Below, piece by piece: positions 36,501 to 42,028 of a stretch of DNA of 64,000 nt. Source of the DNA: Nelumbo lutea. Taxonomy: Eukaryota; Streptophyta; Magnoliopsida; Proteales; Nelumbonaceae. Both the position numbers and the translations under genes were made by a program. Within the stretch, counting starts at the first letter, position 1, and the number at the start of each line of letters is the position of its first letter. The stretch spans positions 54,239,759-54,303,758 of the forward strand of contig JAKGHH010000003.1 of assembly GCA_022828595.1 (NCBI GenBank). The letters run 5' to 3'. The notes beneath the pieces are model-generated. The model was not told the origin of the DNA. It did not search any database and worked only from the letters and a program-made list of their open reading frames with translations.

Positions 36501-39496
36501 TAGAATATGGCTAATAAAGGGGTTGAACAAATGTATGTTTCTTTAACATTTTGTTTTGGCCCCGCCCTCTCTCTGAAATCTTGGAAAGGGCCTTTCCATT
36601 TTCTTTGTTGTTTCCATAGGACTGCTTGGGTGGTGTACCACAATTTACATCCCACTAAATGGAACATGCATGGTGTGGCCCATTGCATAAATTCCCTGGT
36701 GAGAATCGTGAGATGCATCTGTTGTGGTCATACTGCATAGTTGTATATTCTATGTAATTTAATATTTAGAGATTTTCTTGGAAAAATTTCATATTATGAT
36801 CAAATTTTTGAATTTCATGTGTTATGAATGTCACATGTTGGTTCAAACAACTATGTGCCCGTTTGGGGCTGACATTGAAAGCCTCTAAGCAATGTTTGGT
36901 AAAAAGTATTCAGAGAGCCAAATTTGGTTACATGGTTCTCTGGACAAGCCTCTTCAGTAGCTTCATTGTTTTTTCTTTTTTTTTTTCAATCAGAAGTCTA
37001 AAACTGGTGTAAACAACAATTGAATTTTAATGCATTTTGACATATTGTTCTGCATGTGTGTCACAATTACATATGCTATTACTGTGTTCTTTAGATTCCT
37101 TTTCAAATTTATGATGATGATGATCGACATCATCAACTCACCCATGCCTTATCCCAACTTATGGGGTTGACTACATGAATCTTGTTTCTCCAATCTGTTC
37201 TATTTAACGTCATTTCCACTGGTAAAATAGTTAATTCTGTTAAGACAGTTAATCTGTTCTTAAAGGCATAATACTGGGAGGTCTTTGAGCCTTTGACCAA
37301 TCGAACCCCCCGTGAATTTTGACAAGAACCTTCCAGATTGGCTACCAGTTTTATGTGCTGGTTCAATGGCTATAAGTTTTTCCAGCATGATGTCTTTCCA
37401 GCATTGTAGCCAAACTCTTTTTTGAAATGAACATGACTGCGGTCCTGTTTGAGAACACTTAAAAGAAGTAAAACAAGTACTTCTTTTAAGACATGGGACC
37501 ACACATTAAGTGGTTTATAAGTACTTATGGGTGTTTGGTAAAAAAGTGAAAGTACCTTGAAAAAGTGACTTCAAGTTGGCTTTTTTAAAACTTTTTGAAG
37601 AAGTACTCCAAAAAATTAGGACGAACCAGTCCCTGATAAATTTCTATAATGCCTAAAATACCCCCGCGCCCAAAAATCATTGTTCATCATCTTCTTCCCT
37701 GATTTGTCCCCACTCCCCAATCTGATGCATCACGGCTTCAACTTTGTCATCTTCCTTCCGCCCCTCCCTTGCCAGTCAATCTGGCTTTGGATTCATGTTT
37801 ACCTGTTTACTTCGTATGAATTGCAGAGCCCCTTCTAGATTTGGGTCTCTGAGTTTCAACGGTTTAAATGATCTTGCAATTTGCTTTTGCGAGCTGGGTT
37901 GTCTCGCGTCTTGTTTGGGTTTCACCTTCTGTTTATCCTCGTAAGATTGATAGAATTGGGGTTAGGAGTGGAGGTGGAAATGTAAGGAATTCCCGGTTAA
38001 TTGGGTGCTGTGGGAAAAAATTATTTCTTGGAATCGTCTCCAGTAAGGTTTCTCGAAGAAGATGGATTTGTAGAGCATGTATGCTTCCTTCAACCGATGG
38101 TCGAAATCCGAATCTGAGTATTGAGTTTTGCAATTCAGCAAGGCGGGGTGCAAAAGTCTTGGTTGCTAAGCAATTTGCAGATGAATTAGACCATGGAGAA
38201 CTTGCTCCGGAGCATATTCAAATGGCGTCTAGTTTTACTATCTTCCAGGAAGATCCTATGGTCGATAAACTCACGACTCATCTGGGAGTAATCCACCCCA
38301 TTCCCTCTCCTCCAATCAGTAGGAATGTGGTGGGTCTTTTTGTCTTCTTTTTTCTTTGTTGGGGTTGTCTTTGATAAGCTGTGGACATCAAGGAATAGAA
38401 ATAAACAAGAGCCTTGATGCTCGGACTGGTATTTGACCACAGGTGCCTACAAGCTTTTCTTTGTTTCTCGAGAAGGATTTACAAAGAAAAGAGTCCCTGA
38501 AATGGGTGAACATGGTTCTCGGAATACTGTGGAAGGTGTACAGATCTGGTATTGAGGATTGGATCATTGGGTTGCTTCAGCCGGTCATTGATAATCTGAA
38601 GAAACCCAATTGGATCATTGGGTTGTGTCAGCTTGGAGACTTGTTCTCTGTCATCTTCCCCTATTATTATTATTATTATTATGTATGAGTGAAGTAAGGG
38701 CTAAAATTGTCATTTGTGTCAATGTAAGTACTTATGGGGAAAGTAGCTTACCAAACATTCCCACCGCAATAAGTACTTAAAAACAAATAAGTGATTTGAA
38801 AAGTGGGTTACCAAATAGCCTTAAGTGGTTGTTAAAATGAGTATTTTTTAGAAGTACTTGTGAAAACAAGACTTGCATGTATTTGGTTGTCCAAAAAGAG
38901 TGATAGATTGTGAGAAAATGCTAAAATTTTCTTAAGAAAATCTAAAATAACCTATCAGTTTTCCTTTAGAAAGTGGGTGGGACACAGCAAGAATTTTTTT
39001 TTATTCGAAGCTAAATCTATGATGCCAGGAAGGCATGATACTGAAAGAACTTTGACCATCAAATTCAAAACCCTCCCATGAATTTTGGTGAGTACCTCTT
39101 GATTTATTACTATTATAATACCAGTTGATTGGTTATAAGTTTTTCCATTATCATGTCTTCCAGTACCATAGTCGTGACCCATTATTTGAATAGCTTTCTT
39201 TTTAAATGGTAGTTATTTCCTTTCCAAAACTATCTGAAAAGTGAATGTAAACAGCAAAAATGGGTGGATGGGTCTCACTGTTAACTTTTTTGTTAAAAAA
39301 AAATCCTTTAAGTGATTCGTCACCTAATTCTTTGGATTGCTGTCATATAACAGGGGGACCCTGACTTGTCATTTAAAAGTATTGTTAATTTTTACTTTTA
39401 CCCCATATTTGATGGGAAATGTGATATATTTTACTGGCAGGCTCTCTTTGTAACATAGATGTTCTCTTGCAGTCATTCCTTGGTGCTAAAGTGTGA
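3365..39496 (+). CDS. TOPP: Serine/threonine protein phosphatase PP1 catalytic subunit, four exons
   Basis: The coding sequence joins 3365-3539, 30405-30964, 31052-31270 and 39473-39496. The total is 978 nt and 325 residues, the normal size for a plant type-one phosphatase. It removes phosphate from phosphoserine/threonine using a two-metal site, in cytosol and nucleus, with targeting set by regulatory subunits. All hallmark motifs are present: GDIHG 59-63, GDYVDRG 87-93, GNHE 119-122, HGG 169-171, RAH 242-244 and SAPNYCG 264-270. The expected metal ligands D60, H62, D88, N120, H169 and H244 are intact, as are R92, H121, D91, R217 and Y268. C269, the microcystin-reactive Cys of PP1, is kept. 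The C-terminus SFLGAKV is typical of plant PP1. All introns are GT...AG and the exon phases join exactly. No disabling change is seen, so I regard it as functional despite introns 1 and 3 being full of transposons. Confidence 0.95.
4884..6010 (-). pseudogene. LINE fragment: zf-RVT and RNase H domains, with an internal 207 bp tandem duplication
   Basis: On the minus strand, 6010-5798 encodes the end of a reverse-transcriptase zinc-binding domain (C-x-LQMEK...[16 protein letters not shown]). The stretch 5480-4884 encodes a plant LINE RNase H domain, beginning [15 protein letters not shown] and ending [16 protein letters not shown]. Inside the RNase H domain, residues from [10 protein letters not shown] to GIQWVY (69 residues) occur twice in succession. 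The DNA repeat is 207 bp (offset 4937 to 5144), the copies look identical, and the frame is kept. The fragment lacks endonuclease and reverse transcriptase, so it is a 5'-truncated copy. It lies antisense in PP1 intron 1. Confidence 0.8.
6619..7370. mobile_element. GCGCCT-type non-autonomous DNA element inside the LINE
   Basis: The LINE linker (…EVSWWQQ) breaks at about 6618 and resumes at about 7370 (…[14 protein letters not shown]). The inserted ~750 bp begins 'gatttaaaaggcgcgcctaggcgc' in type and ends with 'gcgccttgcttaaaaaa', so its ends are imperfect inverted repeats of TTAAAAGGCGC. It has a GC-rich left third and a very AT-rich right half. This 'GCGCCTAGGCGC' family is common in plants as hAT-like non-autonomous elements. 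It has no coding capacity. Confidence 0.6.
8604..9113 (+). pseudogene. LINE ORF2 segment downstream of reverse transcriptase
   Basis: This is the longest uninterrupted part of the plus-strand LINE ORF2 (169 codons). It has the conserved plant LINE text between RT and zf-[37 protein letters not shown] and [17 protein letters not shown]. It has no independent start and is part of the decayed element, not a separate gene. Confidence 0.8.
9595..9980 (+). repeat. 5' LTR
   Basis: This 386 bp LTR starts TGTTACATGTC and ends GAACGTAATA, a mutated form of the 3' LTR end GAATGTAACA. It aligns along its whole length with 11826-12128 plus 19235-19328, apart from scattered substitutions and small indels. 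The LTRs therefore diverged well before the present. Confidence 0.9.
9983..9994 (+). promoter_or_regulatory. Primer binding site, initiator-Met tRNA type
   Basis: TGGTATCAAAGC lies two bases after the 5' LTR and differs by one base from the usual plant TGGTATCAGAGC. It fixes the end of the LTR and the element's orientation. Confidence 0.85.
9995..11325 (+). other. Internal region of the short LTR element, origin unknown
   Basis: An open stretch from 9982 to 10392 (136 codons, acidic and lysine-rich in its second half, with [11 protein letters not shown]) has no similarity I recognise. Around 10940-11145 another frame reads a coherent passage ([19 protein letters not shown], then [19 protein letters not shown] and [15 protein letters not shown]) broken by one stop. 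This looks like a decayed protein-coding fragment, possibly another captured host gene. I do not recognise it. Confidence 0.35.
11330..11680 (+). pseudogene. Captured fragment of a GH3 beta-D-xylosidase (BXL6/7-like)
   Basis: Reading between frames, this stretch gives [16 protein letters not shown], then [15 protein letters not shown], then [10 protein letters not shown] and [13 protein letters not shown]. These match, in order, the C-terminal (beta/alpha sandwich) part of plant glycoside hydrolase family 3 beta-xylosidases: SGCLDVSCDSD, VDVTFAKNDPRI, W-GYPGE-GG and FGDFNPGG in my memory of that family. The middle part is missing, so the fragment is internally deleted. It also carries frameshifts and cannot be functional. 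It lies just upstream of the purine tract of the LTR element, as expected for a host transcript taken up by an LTR retrotransposon. Confidence 0.6.
11811..11825 (+). promoter_or_regulatory. Polypurine tract
   Basis: A purine-rich 'aagggggtggtaa' lies directly before the TGTTAC start of the 3' LTR, as needed for plus-strand priming. Confidence 0.75.
11826..12128 (+). repeat. 3' LTR, left part
   Basis: It matches the first ~300 bp of the 5' LTR. It is broken after 12128 by a LINE insertion and continues at 19235-19328. The 12 bp ATCAATTGAAGA (12117-12128) is the left target duplication of that LINE. Confidence 0.88.
12240..16481 (-). pseudogene. LINE ORF2: endonuclease, reverse transcriptase, zf-RVT, RNase H
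   Basis: It starts at 16481 with [13 protein letters not shown], the usual APE-type endonuclease start. The order is endonuclease (16481-15790, with GGDFNIVR), linker (15760-15150), RT (15140-14230, with [18 protein letters not shown] and [13 protein letters not shown]), post-RT and zf-RVT (13917-12953, with [18 protein letters not shown]), and RNase H (12789 down, [18 protein letters not shown]). Key acidic residues are replaced: the endonuclease QE-[ST]-K glutamate is K (IQKSK), SDH is SNH, the RT ADD is AND, and the first RNase H aspartate is N (NFNGS). All four are G-to-A changes on the coding strand. Several stops and frameshifts also occur. Enzymatically dead. Confidence 0.9.
12330..12454 (-). 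mobile_element. tRNA-derived SINE nested in the LINE RNase H domain
   Basis: A perfect 17 bp repeat, GAGTTAGCGGTCCTCTT, flanks it at 12313-12329 and 12455-12471. On the minus strand it begins with an A-box-like 'tggctcgttggtg', has a B-box-like 'ggaatcaaatcc' about 40 bp on, and ends in a pyrimidine/A-rich stretch with a terminal A-run. These are the pol III promoter boxes of tRNA-derived SINEs. Removing it rejoins the RNase H text (RTANS then [10 protein letters not shown]). Confidence 0.85.
16625..19213 (-). pseudogene. LINE ORF1 (nucleic-acid-binding protein with DUF4283-like N-terminus)
   Basis: Going down from 19213, the first stretch (19213-18968, [17 protein letters not shown]... to WLKGFVD) and the next (18928-17645) belong together and are separated by one stop/shift. 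The second contains [50 protein letters not shown] and [13 protein letters not shown]. This is the pattern of plant LINE ORF1 proteins with a DUF4283-like RNA-binding fold. The C-terminal part (17487-16864 and 16837-16625) is Ser/Gln/Glu-rich and low complexity. I see no clear zinc knuckle. At least three frame breaks make it a pseudogene. Confidence 0.75.
19235..19328 (+). repeat. 3' LTR, right part
   Basis: It continues the 3' LTR after the nested LINE (aatgttaacataaaccatttgg..., matching the 5' LTR near 9888-9980) and ends GTAACA directly before the target duplication GCAGT. Confidence 0.88.
19680..20215 (-). pseudogene. Decayed minus-strand LINE fragment (post-RT region)
   Basis: On the minus strand, 20215-20030 reads [28 protein letters not shown] and [11 protein letters not shown], and 19880-19690 reads [17 protein letters not shown] and KIQMVGTL. 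These match the plant LINE segment after RT (…[41 protein letters not shown]). A MITE (19886-20006) splits it. No other LINE domain is attached. Confidence 0.65.
19886..20006. mobile_element. MITE, copy 1 of a GGGTGCAACTTGAGT family
   Basis: About 120 bp with inverted ends 'agggttcaacttgagttgg' and 'cacccaagttgcacccct'. It aligns over its length, in inverted orientation, with 28170-28302. The interior has no ORF. It interrupts a LINE fragment. Confidence 0.65.
20216..20650. other. Unassigned intron sequence
   Basis: AT-rich, with no gene or element boundary recognised. It may be further decayed LINE sequence, because it directly adjoins the minus-strand LINE fragment. Confidence 0.3.
20651..20745 (-). 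mobile_element. Short LINE 3' tail
   Basis: A run of T followed by 'gataagtaatagagtgatttattaag' in type is the minus-strand 3' end common to plant LINEs (compare 12129-12165). GAGGTG occurs just before it and again near 20727, possibly a short target duplication. No coding part is present. Confidence 0.4.
20763..21424 (+). repeat. Gypsy 5' LTR, truncated and interrupted
   Basis: It aligns with the 3' LTR from 'tttacataagaaa' (compare 29321) through the CT-repeat tract (20906-20942) to the ending 'gggcagtaacccaaca'. The first ~120 bp are missing or unrecognisable. A 410 bp MITE lies inside it. Confidence 0.75.
20997..21406. mobile_element. hAT-like MITE in the gypsy 5' LTR
   Basis: Its 410 bp are bounded by inverted ends TAGACCTGTTT and AAAGAGGTCTA, with an 8 bp target duplication carrying one mismatch (TTGTGCAG at 20989-20996, TTGGGCAG at 21407-21414). 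Eight-base duplications are the hAT rule. The interior has GGCC-rich flanks and a (TA)n core (21239-21261). Confidence 0.75.
21674..22578 (+). mobile_element. Polyadenylated retrocopy of an LTR element, inserted in gypsy gag
   Basis: A 15 bp target duplication with one mismatch (AAACTTCCCAATGTT 21659-21673, AAACTTTCCAATGTT 22579-22593) flanks a 905 bp insert that ends in an A-run. Its sequence matches, in opposite orientation, the 3' internal region plus LTR of the element at 24315-26778. The LTR part starts at 22197 after a purine tract (gagggaggg) and stops before the LTR's own end, at a polyadenylation-like 'aattaataaaattttaat'. It is a 5'-truncated cDNA of an LTR-element transcript, placed by LINE machinery. 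Confidence 0.75.
21680..22050 (+). repeat. Imperfect tandem repeats 'TTGGCTTTCYG-TGGCCAACT'
   Basis: About seven or eight diverged units of roughly 35-60 bp, each with 'ttggctttc' and 'ggccaactctg', lie in the internal 3' part of the retrocopy. The same array occurs in inverted orientation at 24835-25130 in the related LTR element, so it belongs to the family. Confidence 0.7.
23850..24314 (+). pseudogene. Gypsy reverse transcriptase, N-terminal half
   Basis: Frames switch through [13 protein letters not shown] near 24110 to [21 protein letters not shown] and GLMNAPSA at 24230-24314, the conserved gypsy RT motif block 4. It is cut there by the LTR element at 24315 and continues at 26784 with FQAIMNDIF. 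Confidence 0.8.
24315..24689 (-). repeat. 3' LTR of the 2.46 kb element
   Basis: On the minus strand it begins TTCTGAGAGATATATTG after the purine tract and ends TTAGTTGACA at 24315. Scattered substitutions separate it from the 5' LTR, so the insertion is not recent. Confidence 0.88.
25540..25726. repeat. Array of short palindromes GTAGTTGACTAC
   Basis: Six copies or variants of a GTAGT-TG-ACTAC palindrome occur in under 190 bp, separated by alternating linkers (one with 'atcagtatcctgttc', one with 'acgargarattt'). The higher-order unit is about 75 bp. The array lies in the non-coding interior of the LTR element. Confidence 0.85.
26408..26778 (-). repeat. 5' LTR of the 2.46 kb element
   Basis: On the minus strand it begins TGTCGAGAGATATATTG and ends ATAGTTGACA directly next to the primer site. 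It is homologous to 24315-24689 and to 22197-22560. Confidence 0.88.
26784..27485 (+). pseudogene. Gypsy RT C-terminal half and RNase H
   Basis: The text runs [20 protein letters not shown], then [10 protein letters not shown], where the usual Y/F-V/DD active site is FFDDILTY with both Asp kept, then [10 protein letters not shown]. The RNase H block reads [41 protein letters not shown]. Frameshifts near 27100-27200 and stops beyond 27345 disable it. Confidence 0.82.
27540..29190 (+). pseudogene. Gypsy integrase and C-terminal region, decayed
   Basis: Fragments in several frames read [23 protein letters not shown] (HHCC-like zinc region, partly lost), [11 protein letters not shown] near 28085, then after the [22 protein letters not shown] and [44 protein letters not shown] and [11 protein letters not shown]. 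The end, [16 protein letters not shown], resembles the chromo-like tail of plant gypsy integrases. Stops throughout. Confidence 0.75.
28170..28302. mobile_element. MITE, copy 2 of the GGGTGCAACTTGAGT family
   Basis: Ends 'aggtgtgcaacttgggtag' and 'ctcaagttgcactcctat' are inverted repeats. The reverse complement aligns end to end with 19886-20006 (shared inner text such as 'cattttacactg' and 'cattcaaa'). It interrupts the gypsy integrase. Confidence 0.7.
29196..29526 (+). repeat. Gypsy 3' LTR
   Basis: 331 bp, starting TGTTAGAATTGG after the purine tract and ending ACTTAACA. It contains a short (TTC)n tract and the 'gtcagaccttgtataaagg' TATA-type promoter text shared with the 5' LTR. Confidence 0.8.
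29527..30404 (+). other. 3' end of PP1 intron 1
   Basis: No element recognised. The stretch includes a small imperfect duplication of 'gttgtagtgtgatggtgga' and a T-rich run before the acceptor. Confidence 0.4.
30405..30964 (+). CDS. TOPP: PP1 exon 2 (catalytic core, residues 59-245)
   Basis: It follows the acceptor 'ttatgctcag' at 30404 and starts with GT, completing the Gly59 codon. It carries five of the six metal ligands and runs to CRAHQ. It ends in phase 0 at a GTTTAC donor. Identity to plant PP1 is very high throughout, for example [20 protein letters not shown] and [17 protein letters not shown]. Confidence 0.95.
31052..31270 (+). CDS. TOPP: PP1 exon 3 (residues 246-318)
   Basis: It starts [13 protein letters not shown] after a short 87 bp intron (30965-31051). 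It contains the beta12-beta13 loop with [11 protein letters not shown] and ends at ...GVK before GTAAAT. Reading through the donor gives ten more codons ([10 protein letters not shown]) and a stop at 31301-31303. That could be a shorter alternative end if intron 3 is retained. Confidence 0.93.
32545..34420 (-). pseudogene. Minus-strand LINE 3' fragment (zf-RVT and RNase H), interrupted
   Basis: On the minus strand, 34400-33780 reads the zf-RVT region in pieces ([39 protein letters not shown], then [16 protein letters not shown]). The stretch 33630-33540 starts RNase H ([18 protein letters not shown]). RNase H ends at 32938-32663 with [21 protein letters not shown]-run at 32548-32560 is its poly(A) tail. 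Between the RNase H halves lies a fragment of a second element in the opposite direction. The element lacks endonuclease and RT. Confidence 0.7.
33040..33475 (+). pseudogene. Plus-strand LINE RNase H fragment inside the previous element
   Basis: The plus strand reads [17 protein letters not shown], then [19 protein letters not shown], then [19 protein letters not shown]: the start, middle and end of a plant LINE RNase H domain, with stops and a frameshift. It is oriented against the surrounding RNase H text, so either an inversion or an insertion placed it there. Confidence 0.65.
35291..35400 (-). mobile_element. Short LINE-like 3' tail
   Basis: A T-run followed by 'gagagaaggtgaagtataactatattaat'-type text resembles the minus-strand 3' ends of the LINEs above. 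No coding part. Confidence 0.3.
37261..37415 (+). repeat. Left copy of a diverged direct repeat flanking the captured gene
   Basis: It shares with 39025-39180 the order 'ggcatRatactg', 'tttgacca', 'catgaattttg', 'taccagtt', 'ggttataagtttttcca' and 'atgtctt-ccag'. Both copies are in the same orientation and lie on either side of the captured segment. Confidence 0.6.
37440..38830 (+). mobile_element. Gene-carrying non-autonomous DNA element (Pack-type) in PP1 intron 3
   Basis: The left side (about 37500-37550, 'taagtacttatgggtgtttggtaa') and right side (complement of about 38725-38790, 'taagtacttat...gggaatgtttggtaag') form imperfect inverted repeats with the TGTTTGGTAA text common in plant DNA-transposon ends. 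More 'aagtacttct' and 'ttaagtggtt' matches continue outward on both sides. The enclosed DNA is a host gene fragment. The exact ends and target duplication could not be fixed. Confidence 0.5.
37700..38640 (+). pseudogene. Captured fragment of an SMP/C2-domain lipid-transfer gene (NTMC2T5-like)
   Basis: One frame (37868-38374) encodes [18 protein letters not shown], then [20 protein letters not shown], then [20 protein letters not shown] and [18 protein letters not shown] shifted frame (38443 on) gives [36 protein letters not shown] and [15 protein letters not shown]. From memory, this is the N-terminal region (plastid-type transit peptide, membrane segment, start of the SMP domain) of plant NTMC2T5-type C2 proteins. 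The two parts are linked by a one-base deletion and a TGG-to-TGA stop. The C2 domains are absent, and the sequence breaks off in a duplicated 'ttggatcattgggttg' at about 38610 and a (TTA)n tract. Non-functional copy. Confidence 0.65.
39025..39180 (+). repeat. Right copy of the diverged direct repeat
   Basis: It aligns with 37261-37415 with many substitutions and indels. It could be the trace of a segmental duplication in the intron or two copies of an unnamed repeat. Confidence 0.6.
39473..39496 (+). CDS. TOPP: PP1 exon 4 (last seven residues and stop)
   Basis: After the acceptor 'gttctcttgcag' at 39472, the next eight codons read SFLGAKV and TGA, the standard end of plant PP1 proteins. The frame matches exon 3 (phase 0). 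The coding part is only 24 nt and lies 8.2 kb from exon 3, so automatic prediction would easily miss it and end the gene at 31303. Confidence 0.85.
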   Translation, partial: SFLGAKV

Positions 39497-39910
39497 GAAG
39501 TTGGTATACATGAAGGAGATGCCAGAGGTTACTGCAATGCTAATCAAAGAATGAATGTTCACTCCTGTCCAATGCAGGGAAAGGGTATAGAGGGGAGTAC
39601 TTTAATCTCTGAAAGATGTAAAACCAATTTTTCCCCTTAGCATAATGTTGCCCTTGATCCCCTCCTTGTGCACTATTATCTTTTACTGGTGCTACCAATG
39701 ATTAGCTTGTGAACTTATTTAGTGTTACTTGTCTCTGCTTTGGACCATTGCAGGATGTCTTTTGTAACACCTAAATACTCTCAGGCCCCCAATGGCAAAA
39801 GAAGTGAGAACCAAAAGTTTTTTCCATTAAAACACTTCATTTATGACTCGGAATCTTATCAAAGCCGTGTCTACTACAATCAGAATAAGCTGATGTTGCA
39901 GGATTAGACC
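39497..39910 (+). other. TOPP: Probable 3' UTR of the PP1 gene
   Basis: This is the stretch following the TGA at 39494-39496. It has no transposon signature and a mixed composition unlike the flanking repeats. I see no single clear AATAAA, and the end is a guess. Confidence 0.35.
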
Positions 39911-40011
39911 TTGTTTTTGTGTCGAACGTGTACTTATTACTGCCAGTGCCGAGTGCAGCATCATGTGCACTTGTGCTTCATTGGGAATATCGTTAACTGA
40001 TATTTTTCCGT

Positions 40012-40180
40012 AAGGCTCAGTTTGGAAGGAGTATAAATATAAATATGTACATTACAAATATATACAAAATATAAAGTTTTGTATTCCTTCCAAACTAAGC
40101 CTAAAAGAGTGCAAATATAAGGTTCATCATCTTTTGCGCTGAACATTTTCTTTTTACACTCTTCCCACACTGAGCCTTAC
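40012..40180. mobile_element. MITE with GTAAGGCTCAGTTTGGAAGG ends
   Basis: The left end 'gtaaggctcagtttggaagga' pairs with an inner 'tccttccaaactaagcct' (to 40102) and with the outer right end 'cttcccacactgagccttac' (to 40180). There are therefore two nested inverted-repeat arrangements: a ~90 bp hairpin and a ~169 bp element. No ORF. Confidence 0.6.
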
Positions 40181-41046
40181 GGCCCTTACTGGAGAGAACC
40201 AATAAACCATATGATGGAAACCCGTAGGAGGGGCTGCCTCAAGCACATTGTTAAAAGGGTTTCTGTGGAGAATCAATCCATGAAAGAAATGCAGGTCGAA
40301 CTAATGTATTCTAGTAAACCCACTGAATAGATCTTTAGAACCCCAAATTGCACTGGGCAACAAAATGTCAATGGTTCCCTTCTGGAGCAAAGGCATCATG
40401 CTTAAGCAACAAATTAAAATGAAAAAAAAAGGGTTAACAATGTTAAAGGTTAAAACTTCTATAATATGACCATGACCTTTCATTTGATCAACATTTCTTG
40501 AAAGTGGGCTGGTTGTCAAAATTGTAAAATGCCCTTGAATGCATCTTGACGTCTTGGCATTTCATCCCTACTTCCTCGCCAATCCCCCACCCACCAGCAT
40601 TACTTCTAGGGCCGTCGTTACAGCAGATGTCATGAATTGGCAGGTGACGGCTTGGTTTTAGGACTTTGGATCACCTGACGGCAAAACACCCTACCTACTA
40701 TCTTGATCTGACACCGCGTATCTCACTATAAAATTGGGGCCCACCAAAGATATGTGGTGTCAAATGTTGTTTGAAGGCTGTTGGAACATATTTTGTTGGC
40801 AGGGTGATCCGTAGTCGGTTTTAGAGGGAACACCTGTGCCTGTGCGGTGATGGAGAACTCTTGGTGTCCTCGTCTAAAATGGAACACTTCCAGTCTCAGA
40901 CTCCAGTTATATTGAAATATGAAAATTAGGCACTTGGTACAGAAATCCTGAAACCACCCCCTCTTTTAAATGGCTCCGTTTCAGTTTTAGTTTTAGATGA
41001 TGAATCTGTGTTCTTAAACGCAATGAAGAGCCAATATGAAATCATT
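40181..41046. other. Intergenic, nothing recognised
   Basis: No gene or repeat boundary supported. Confidence 0.3.
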
Positions 41047-41247
41047 TCATTCCACCAGGAATCTTATAGACGTGTTCATTCGTCTACCATCAGCAACAAA
41101 TTCAACGATTACTGCACTCTCCCGATGAAAGTGACGATGCTTACAAATCTCGTAAGTAGTTGACTTTGCAGTTTTTGCTGTGCCTTGCACGCTTCTACGT
41201 GGCTCTCGAAAGATTTGGGCTACTGAATTCAATATTTCCATGATCAA
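41047..41247 (-). other. Short ORF of unknown nature
   Basis: A 66-codon minus-strand frame (MIMEILNSVAQIFREPRRSV... to NTSIRFLVE) has host-like codon use and an early ATG. I recognise no domain. It lies in a low-repeat stretch downstream of PP1 and could be a small gene, an exon or chance. Confidence 0.2.
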
Positions 41248-41476
41248 ATTCTTTCCATCAAAGCCTAATCAACTGCTCTTGTTCTGTTGCTACATACGTC
41301 GGTCTGTGTACATACATGTGTTTAATCTCTGATTCTTTGCCATCCTAATCCGTAAATGGGTTTTGAACGTCGGTTGAGTTGATTGTCGATTTCAGGGATA
41401 GCGATGTCGGTTCACAGAGACTATGGGCTTTTAGGTCCATCCCCATAAAAGGCCAAAGCATGCACTGAGGTGACAA

Positions 41477-42028
41477 TTCCTATGGGTGCAAGTGCAAGTC
41501 GGGCGGGTTGGGATGGGTTTAAGGTCAAACCAGGCCCAATCCTAAAAATTGGGTTTAGGCCCATGATTAGACTGAGCCCGTAGTCAAGCCTGATCTTTCC
41601 AAATTCCAATCCAGATTCAGCGCGAACTTAAAATTGACATACTTGGGTTAGGCTTGGGTTTGTTAATTGGGCTTAAGTGGCCTTGTTAGTTGTTGGGCCT
41701 AATGTTCTAAGAAGTTGTACAACCTATTCAGTATCACTAATTTAAGCCTTTGAATAGGATTTTTGTTTTTTGCAAATAAGCATGTATGTATATGTATACG
41801 AGTGTGCGTGTGTGTGTGTCTATGTATGCATGAATATACATGTATGCATATATGTATCACTACATGTATATATGCAGTTGTGCCAGACTTTGGTTATCTA
41901 GTGGCTAGGCCCGAGTCCAGACTAAAAAAGTAGAAAAGCCCATATTTTAGGGCCCAGATCCATCCCATGCAAAAATGCAGACTGAGTTGGTCCAGGCTTT
42001 GGTTGGCCCGCCCAAGTTGCACCCCAAT
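41477..42028. mobile_element. Larger member or relative of the GGGTGCAA MITE group
   Basis: It begins 'gggtgcaagtgcaagtcgggcggg' in type and ends 'ggcccgcccaagttgcaccc', an imperfect inverted pair of about 20 bp. The flanks share 'caattcc' (41469 and 42027), possibly the target duplication. The interior has GGCC-rich text near both ends and a (TG)n/(TATG)n tract (41780-41870). Confidence 0.55.

Larger units (their letters stand above)
31271..39472 (+). other. TOPP: Intron 3 of the PP1 gene (8,202 bp)
   Basis: The intron runs from GTAAAT to the TTGCAG acceptor. It contains LINE fragments (32.5-34.4 kb), a LINE tail near 35.3 kb, a GGTTGGGTC-rich patch near 35.7 kb and a captured gene fragment (37.4-38.8 kb). 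Segments 31304-32540, 34420-35280 and 35800-37100 are AT-rich, and I see no gene in them. Confidence 0.8.
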
